From positions 1 through 64,000 of the forward strand of contig JAFUQX010000021.1 in the NCBI GenBank assembly GCA_017472145.1: DNA of 64,000 nt. The letters run 5' to 3'. The notes under the pieces are model-generated. The model had not been told where the DNA came from and made no database searches. It saw only the letters and a list, made by a program, of their open reading frames with translations. This DNA comes from Ruminococcus sp. Its GTDB lineage: Bacteria > Bacillota > Clostridia > Oscillospirales > Ruminococcaceae. This document shows, piece after piece, positions 59,159 through 64,000 of the stretch (its first letter is position 1; every line of letters begins with the position of its first letter). A program made the translations under genes and the position numbers.

Positions 59159-60451
59159 ATGAAAATACAGACAGTCATCGGACGGGAAATTCTGGACTCA
59201 CGGGGCAATCCAACTGTGGAAGCAGAGGTGGTTCTGACAGACGGCTCACGGGGACGGGGTGCAGCACCCAGCGGTGCATCCACCGGACAGTTTGAGGCAC
59301 TGGAGCTTCGGGACACGGAGGAGCCCCGTTACTGCGGCAGGGGCGTACTGACCGCCGTATGCAATATCAACCGGGAGATCCGGGAATGTATTACCGGCAT
59401 GCAGTGTGAGAATCTCACAGCTGTGGACGAAGCCATGATCCAGCTGGACGGTACAAAGGATAAATCTAGGCTGGGCGCAAATGCCATGCTGGCCGTGTCC
59501 ATTGCAGCAGCCAAAGCGGCCGCAAAGGCTCATCGTATGCCATTGTTTCAGTATCTGGGCGGTGTTCATGCAGCCACACTGCCTGTGCCTATGATGAATG
59601 TGCTCAACGGCGGTGCGCATGCAGCCAATAATCTGGATGTCCAGGAGTTTATGATCATGCCGGTGGGTGCAAGATCCTTTGCAGAGGGCTTACGGTGGTG
59701 TACAGAGGTGTATCATACCCTGAAAAAGCGGCTTAGTGAGAAGAAACTCAGTACAGCTGTGGGAGATGAGGGCGGTTTTGCCCCTGATCTGGAAAGCGAT
59801 GCAGCGGCGCTGGAGCTTTTGCTGGAGGCCATCGAAGGCGCTGGCTTTGTACCGGGCGTGGACTTTGTTCTTGCGCTGGATGCCGCTGCCAGCGAATGGA
59901 AATGCGGTCAGTCCGGACGATATCGTCTGCCTAAAAGCGGCAGGGAATACACTGCCCAGCAGCTGATCGGATATTGGGAGAATCTGTCAGCATCCTATCC
60001 CATCCGTTCCCTGGAGGATGGCGTGGATGAGGAGGACTGGAGAGGCTGGAAGGAGATGACCTCCCGGCTGGGACAGCGCCTTCAGCTGGTGGGAGATGAT
60101 TTGTTCGTAACAAATACAGAGCGGCTCAACAAGGGCATTCTCACAGGCTGCGGCAATGCCATTCTGATCAAGCCCAATCAGATCGGAACGCTGTCTGAAA
60201 CCATCCGTGCCATCCGTATGGCCCATGGTGCTGGTTATGCGGCCGTGGTTTCCCATCGTTCCGGTGAGACAGAGGATACGACCATTGCCGATCTTGCGGT
60301 AGCCATGGGCACGGGACAGATCAAGACCGGCGCACCTGGCCGGAGTGAACGTACAGCAAAATACAATCGTCTGCTCCGGATTGCTTCTATGACCTATGGC
60401 AGAGAATATTATCCCGGAGCAGGCTGCTTCCGGAGGGGAGGGGTTTTATGA
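59159..60451 (+). CDS. eno: enolase
   Basis: A 430-residue glycolytic enzyme converting 2-phosphoglycerate to phosphoenolpyruvate. Motifs: [17 protein letters not shown] at the start, [17 protein letters not shown] (flexible loop), [35 protein letters not shown] and [13 protein letters not shown]. The Mg ligands are in [21 protein letters not shown] and [25 protein letters not shown] and [20 protein letters not shown] end the barrel. AGAAAGGAAG precedes the ATG. The TGA overlaps the ATG of a 53-codon gene. Codon choice is less biased than in pfkA, so this may not be the only enolase, but no second copy can be checked here. Confidence 0.97.
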   Translation: MKIQTVIGREILDSRGNPTVEAEVVLTDGSRGRGAAPSGASTGQFEALELRDTEEPRYCGRGVLTAVCNINREIRECITGMQCENLTAVDEAMIQLDGTKDKSRLGANAMLAVSIAAAKAAAKAHRMPLFQYLGGVHAATLPVPMMNVLNGGAHAANNLDVQEFMIMPVGARSFAEGLRWCTEVYHTLKKRLSEKKLSTAVGDEGGFAPDLESDAAALELLLEAIEGAGFVPGVDFVLALDAAASEWKCGQSGRYRLPKSGREYTAQQLIGYWENLSASYPIRSLEDGVDEEDWRGWKEMTSRLGQRLQLVGDDLFVTNTERLNKGILTGCGNAILIKPNQIGTLSETIRAIRMAHGAGYAAVVSHRSGETEDTTIADLAVAMGTGQIKTGAPGRSERTAKYNRLLRIASMTYGREYYPGAGCFRRGGVL

Positions 60452-60609
60452 AGATCAGCGGCTTTTTATTCTGGTATCTGCTGATTCCGATCGCCGTGGC
60501 TCTGGGGCTGAGGGTATTTCTTAATGAAAAAAAGCCCCGGATCTCCCGGTCAGCCATGCCCAAAATCTGCCTGCGGCCTACAAGATGGAAGGTCACTCTG
60601 GAAGAATAA
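60448..60609 (+). CDS. small membrane protein translationally coupled to enolase
   Basis: A 53-residue protein starting [20 protein letters not shown], one membrane span, then a basic tail [15 protein letters not shown] to [11 protein letters not shown]. Its ATG overlaps the enolase stop (ATGA) and has a very strong ribosome site (GGAGGGGAGGGG) 5-10 nt upstream, so it is very likely translated. I recognise no family. A terminator follows directly, so it shares the enolase transcript. Confidence 0.65.
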   Translation: MKISGFLFWYLLIPIAVALGLRVFLNEKKPRISRSAMPKICLRPTRWKVTLEE

Positions 60610-60621
60610 TCCCATACAGCG

Positions 60622-60657
60622 AGCGAATCTGCAAGGCACAGGCAGGTTCGCTTTTTT
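60622..60657 (+). terminator. terminator of the eno transcript
   Basis: AGCGAATCTGC pairs with GCAGGTTCGCT, followed by TTTTTC. Confidence 0.85.
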
Positions 60658-60664
60658 CGTGCGC

Positions 60665-60692
60665 TTGACAGATGATGTATACTGAATATAGA
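60665..60692 (+). promoter_or_regulatory. promoter of hydE
   Basis: TTGACA, 16-nt spacer, TATAGA. Confidence 0.55.
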
Positions 60693-60715
60693 GAGAACAA
60701 GGAGGTGCGAAGGAA

Positions 60716-61759
60716 ATGGAAAATAATATGAAGCAGCATGTGCAGCAGCTTCTGGAAAAGCGGGATCTGCCGGACGAGGGGCTTGTACAGCTCATTGAAT
60801 CAGAGCAGGCGGATGCGTTTCTGTTCCCGGCCGCAAATGGCGTGCGAAGGAGGATATATGGGGATGCGGTCTATATCCGCGGACTGATCGAGTTTACAAA
60901 TTACTGCAAGAACAACTGCTATTACTGCGGAATTCGCAGAGACAATGGAAAAGCCGTTCGCTACCGTCTGCGTACGGAGGAGATTCTGGAATGCTGCAAG
61001 GAGGGGTATGCCCTGGGCTATCGTACCTTTGTATTGCAGGGCGGCGAAGACCCATATTTTACGGACGAGCGGATTTGCAGGATCGTATCCTCCATCCGGG
61101 AGCGGTATCCCGACTGCGCCATAACCCTTTCCATCGGAGAAAAGCCGAAGGACAGCTACAGAGCTTATTTTCAGGCGGGAGCAAATCGGTATCTTCTGCG
61201 CCACGAGACGGCCAATGAGATTCACTACAGCAGGCTTCACCCGGCGGAGATGCTTTCCAAAAACCGGAAGCGGTGTCTTTATGATCTGAAGGAGATCGGC
61301 TATCAGGTGGGAGCAGGCTTTATGGTCGGTTCGCCCTTTCAGACCACAGAACACCTTGTGGAGGATCTTCGCTTTTTGCAGGCGCTGTCTCCGGACATGG
61401 TGGGAATCGGGCCCTATCTGCGCCATCAGGATACGCCCTTCTGTCCCTATGAAAACGGCAGCCTGGAGAGGACACTGCGGCTGATCTCGATTCTCCGGCT
61501 TATGCTGCCCCATGCGCTGATTCCGGCGACAACGGCTCTGGGAACGATCCACCCGGAGGGACGGGAAATGGGTCTGAAGGCCGGGGCGAATGTAGTCATG
61601 CCGAATCTTTCGCCTGTGTCTGTGCGGAAGCTCTATTCCCTTTATGATGATAAGATCTGCACGGGAGAGGAATCGGCTCAGTGCCGGGGCTGTCTGGAAA
61701 AGCGTGTGGAGAGAGCCGGCTGCCGGATCGTGACAGATATCGGGAATGTAAGGCGCTAA
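60716..61759 (+). CDS. hydE: [FeFe]-hydrogenase H-cluster maturase HydE (radical SAM)
   Basis: A 347-residue radical SAM enzyme. Together with HydF and HydG it builds the diiron subcluster of [FeFe]-hydrogenase. The SAM-cluster motif CKNNCYYCG has C64, C68 and C71; FVLQGGEDPYFTDERI is the GGE-type SAM contact. GFMVGSPFQTTEHLVEDL and VGIGPYLRHQDTPF are typical of HydE rather than BioB or ThiH. AGGAGG precedes the ATG. hydF and hydG are not in the window, so the maturase genes are scattered. Confidence 0.92.
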   Translation: MENNMKQHVQQLLEKRDLPDEGLVQLIESEQADAFLFPAANGVRRRIYGDAVYIRGLIEFTNYCKNNCYYCGIRRDNGKAVRYRLRTEEILECCKEGYALGYRTFVLQGGEDPYFTDERICRIVSSIRERYPDCAITLSIGEKPKDSYRAYFQAGANRYLLRHETANEIHYSRLHPAEMLSKNRKRCLYDLKEIGYQVGAGFMVGSPFQTTEHLVEDLRFLQALSPDMVGIGPYLRHQDTPFCPYENGSLERTLRLISILRLMLPHALIPATTALGTIHPEGREMGLKAGANVVMPNLSPVSVRKLYSLYDDKICTGEESAQCRGCLEKRVERAGCRIVTDIGNVRR

Positions 61760-61764
61760 GTCGC

Positions 61765-61793
61765 TTGCAATTTTTCTCAGAATGTGGTATGAT
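61765..61793 (+). promoter_or_regulatory. promoter of maf
   Basis: TTGCAA, 17-nt spacer, TATGAT. Confidence 0.6.
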
Positions 61794-61826
61794 ATATTCT
61801 CAGTAAAGAAAAAGGAGATTGAAGCT

Positions 61827-62399
61827 ATGGAACTGATTCTGGCCTCCGGCTCACCCCGGAGAAAAGAACTGATGCACTATATTACAGATGATTTTATCAT
61901 CCGCACATCGGATGCAGATGAGGTCATTCCCGAGGGGACAGCTCCTCATGAGGCCTCGGCCGATCTTGCCCTGCAAAAGGCGCAGGCTGTGGCGGCACAG
62001 TATCCCGGCGCACTGGTGATCGGCTGTGACACAACTGTTTTGCTGGACGGACAGATCCTGGGCAAGCCGCTGGATGCTGACGATGCCAGACGCATGCTGA
62101 AAGCCCTTTCCGGGCGCACCCATGAGGTGGTGACTGGTGTAGCTCTGATCGCAGGAGGGAAGACACGCACCTTTTCCGAAATCACCCGTGTGACCTTCTA
62201 TCCGCTGACGGAGGAGGAAATTGACGGATATCTTGCCACCGGAGAGCCTTTTGATAAGGCCGGGAGCTATGGCATTCAGGGGAAGGGGGCGCTGTTTGTA
62301 CAGGGCCTCGAAGGCGATTATTACAATGTTGTGGGACTGCCCATTGCGGCTCTGTCCCGTGAGCTGAAAAAGATGAGAGGAGACACTGAAGATGAATAA
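61827..62399 (+). CDS. maf: Maf family nucleoside-triphosphate pyrophosphatase
   Basis: A 190-residue house-cleaning enzyme that hydrolyses non-canonical or UTP/dTTP-type nucleotides to monophosphates. It starts ILASGSPRRKELM (substrate-binding SxSPRR); VIGCDTTVLLDGQILGKPLD and LSGRTHEVVTGVALI follow, and DKAGSYGIQGKGALFVQGLE near the end completes the active site. The ATG at 61827 has AAAGGAG about 10 nt upstream; the longer frame lacks a site. The 3' end overlaps the DUF4317 gene by 8 nt. Confidence 0.95.
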   Translation: MELILASGSPRRKELMHYITDDFIIRTSDADEVIPEGTAPHEASADLALQKAQAVAAQYPGALVIGCDTTVLLDGQILGKPLDADDARRMLKALSGRTHEVVTGVALIAGGKTRTFSEITRVTFYPLTEEEIDGYLATGEPFDKAGSYGIQGKGALFVQGLEGDYYNVVGLPIAALSRELKKMRGDTEDE

Positions 62400-63576
62400 G
62401 AAGGAACTAAGTGAGCTGCGGAAGAATTTTTCGGAAGCAAGCGATCTGTTTACACTGAACCATGTGGTATCGGCCTTTGTGGATGCAGAGAAGAATATCC
62501 GCTGTATCAAATCAAACCCATTCCACAACATTCCGTCTGAGGAGAGCGAATGCTATATGGAAACCCTCCGCCGGGTGCTGGCCGGAACGCTGGGCAAGGG
62601 TCTGCTGGAATATGAGTTTCCCAATGAAGCCTATGAGGAGACAGGGGCGCAGAATATCCTGTATGGTGCGCTGACCTGCAAACTGAAGGATGACAGTGCA
62701 GTGTCCCTGATGCTCGATCAGATCGTGAAGAATATGGACTATGTTTCCACCTATGCGATTCTCATCGGGCATTGTACATACACGGTTTTCAACAAGACGA
62801 AGAATGATGAGATCAACCCTTATGACAGCGTGGAATATTCCTTCCTGGTGACGGCCATCTGTCCGGTGGAGGTGCGTGTGGACGGTCTGATCTACAATGA
62901 GGATGACAATGCCATTGTCCGCAAGACCGCCTATGACCGCATTGTATCCGAAGTGCCCTCCGACGGCTTTTTGTATCCTACCTTTACAGGCCGGGGTCCG
63001 GATGTGAACCATGTGCTGTATTCGGTGCGCAAGCCCAAGGAGGTAAACGTTTCCATTGTGGAGAATGTACTGGGCTGTAAGTTTGTGTGCACATCGGTGC
63101 AGGAAAAGGAGAGCTTCCGTACGCTGATGCAGGATGTAGTGGCGGATGAGCTGAGCTACACGGTGATCACGGATGTGAATGAGAAGCTGAAAAGCATTGC
63201 AGAGGAATACCGGAATGATGCAGATCTGCCGGCGGTGGATGATATTCAGATGAGAGATATTCTGCTGGATTCCGGTGTGAGTGAGGAGAAGGCGGAGAAG
63301 GTGCAGAATCTGTACCGGGAGATGACCCGTGAGAAGCCGCTTTCGGTCTGCAATCTGACGGAGAACAAGACAACGCTGACAGCGGAAGGGATCACGATCC
63401 AGATCGCCAAGGATGCAACCAGTAAGGTGCGGACGCAGTTTATCGATGGCCGGCGGTATCTGCTGATCGATCTGGACGAGCCGCAGATTCAGGTGAACGG
63501 CATGCAGGTGACCTTGCAGGAGATGCCGGATATTTTCATGGAGGAGTCCGAGCTGGAGGAAGCGGAAGAGGTATAA
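62392..63576 (+). CDS. DUF4317 family protein
   Basis: A 394-residue cytoplasmic protein beginning MNKKELSELRKNF, the usual DUF4317 start. It has AILIGHCTYTVFNKTKNDEI and AICPVEVRVDGLIYNEDDNA in the first half, YPTFTGRGPDVNHVLYSVRK in the middle, and a C-terminal stretch (SEEKAEKVQNLYREM, then the acidic end ELEEAEEV). Such proteins occur in many clostridia with no known function. Coupled to maf through an 8-nt overlap with AGAGGAG upstream, so the two are one operon. No enzyme motif seen. Confidence 0.8.
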   Translation: MNKKELSELRKNFSEASDLFTLNHVVSAFVDAEKNIRCIKSNPFHNIPSEESECYMETLRRVLAGTLGKGLLEYEFPNEAYEETGAQNILYGALTCKLKDDSAVSLMLDQIVKNMDYVSTYAILIGHCTYTVFNKTKNDEINPYDSVEYSFLVTAICPVEVRVDGLIYNEDDNAIVRKTAYDRIVSEVPSDGFLYPTFTGRGPDVNHVLYSVRKPKEVNVSIVENVLGCKFVCTSVQEKESFRTLMQDVVADELSYTVITDVNEKLKSIAEEYRNDADLPAVDDIQMRDILLDSGVSEEKAEKVQNLYREMTREKPLSVCNLTENKTTLTAEGITIQIAKDATSKVRTQFIDGRRYLLIDLDEPQIQVNGMQVTLQEMPDIFMEESELEEAEEV

Positions 63577-63696
63577 GATTTTTTCGGTCCGTATCCTAAG
63601 GACGGGGGTCTTTTGGCAAAAAAATACTGGCGGAGCTTGGAGTATGCAGTTCCGCACGGCAGCTATACTGAAATAAAGAAGGAGCAGAATCTGAGT

Positions 63697-64000
63697 ATGA
63701 TTGCTACAGAAAAAATCAATCCGCTCATTAGACAGAAACTCTATGATTGCGGATGGAATGAAAATATACAGTATGATATTACTGAAACTGTAGCAGCATT
63801 GGAACAGGAAGGTTATCAGATTTTTGATTGTGCTGAGGAGATCCTGCGATCCTTCTTGAATACAGAGATTATTTTCAGCTTAGATGAGCTTAAAGCATTG
63901 CATGCAAAGCGAAGTAAATGTTATGGGGATGTGCGTTTTGATGTAATGAATATGGCCTCCGGGATGTATGATTGTTATGGAGAATATCATATTCTTGTTC
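63697..64000 (+). CDS. partial SUKH-3-like immunity protein (runs off the window)
   Basis: The first 101 codons of a gene starting at the ATG at 63697, with AAGGAGCAG upstream. The product begins MIATEKINPLIRQKLYDCGW, then TVAALEQEGYQIFDCAEEIL, SFLNTEIIFSLDEL and MASGMYDCYGEYHILV. The GW near residue 20, the Gly-Tyr and the following FL-x-x-x-I pattern suggest the SUKH superfamily (SMI1/KNR4-type), whose members neutralise toxins of polymorphic toxin systems. The stretch is more AT-rich than DUF4317. The C-terminal half and neighbours lie outside, so the call is tentative. Confidence 0.5.
   Translation, partial: MIATEKINPLIRQKLYDCGWNENIQYDITETVAALEQEGYQIFDCAEEILRSFLNTEIIFSLDELKALHAKRSKCYGDVRFDVMNMASGMYDCYGEYHILV

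Noticed and set aside
63586..63614. Terminator after the DUF4317 gene
   Set aside because: GTCC/GGAC pairing with a short TCTTTT is too weak to call with confidence.

Overview
The window reads as a chromosome segment from an anaerobic, cellulolytic Firmicute of the Ruminococcus type (Oscillospiraceae; R. flavefaciens / R. champanellensis-like by inference). Evidence: five secreted proteins end in type I dockerins (a protein with two degenerate peptidase-like domains, GH5, GH9, a CotH-kinase protein, GH10), with Thr-rich linkers in several. It also carries reverse rubrerythrin, indolepyruvate:ferredoxin oxidoreductase, HydE and a Firmicutes-type hprK-murB-rapZ-whiA-dnaE-pfkA block. No cohesin or scaffoldin gene is present, so the dockerin proteins must dock on scaffolds encoded elsewhere.

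Layout. 1-8.5 kb: lipid kinase, acyl-CoA synthetase, a membrane-anchored GH9 cellulase without dockerin, a MATE exporter behind a riboswitch-like attenuator, and reverse rubrerythrin. Three copies of a ~200-bp MITE-like element lie here, each abutting a hairpin. 8.8-14.5 kb: secreted lysozyme-like protein and a large dockerin protein. 14.5-19.1 kb: L-fucose operon fucA-fucU-kinase-fucI on the minus strand. 19.2-29.8 kb: core operon rpe, DUF4015-like, hprK, murB, rapZ, whiA, dnaE, then pfkA. 29.8-36.2 kb: a candidate small RNA, vanY-mscL, an AspT-fold transporter behind a long structured leader, and a sodium:solute symporter with a TPR protein. 36.2-39.3 kb: modular GH5 cellulase. 39.5-44.6 kb: acyl-CoA ligase-iorA-iorB, then a NusG-II/Gx-transporter pair. 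44.6-50 kb: tRNA-Gln, pepF and an iron-uptake block (DUF2325, feoA, feoB, FeoB-associated protein) with three copies of the operator-like motif GTTAG-N6-CTAAC. 50.1-57.5 kb: plant-wall cluster of GH9-CBM3c-dockerin (reading frame broken by one extra base), LTD-CotH-dockerin and CBM22-GH10-dockerin. 57.5-58.2 kb: an AT-rich GNAT gene enclosed by ~100-bp inverted repeats. 58.3-64 kb: lipoprotein, enolase with a coupled micropeptide, hydE, maf, DUF4317 and the start of a SUKH-like immunity gene.

How they fit together. Secreted GH5/GH9/GH10 enzymes and the membrane-tethered GH9 attack cellulose and xylan. The fucose operon, PfkA and enolase feed sugars into glycolysis, with HPr kinase as the sensor for carbon control. 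FeoAB supplies iron for ferredoxin-linked enzymes such as IorAB and (via HydE) [FeFe]-hydrogenase.

Most start codons were re-chosen from ribosome-binding sites and signal peptides. Promoter calls are matches to the sigma-A consensus. Family assignments come from recognised motifs, not from database searches.
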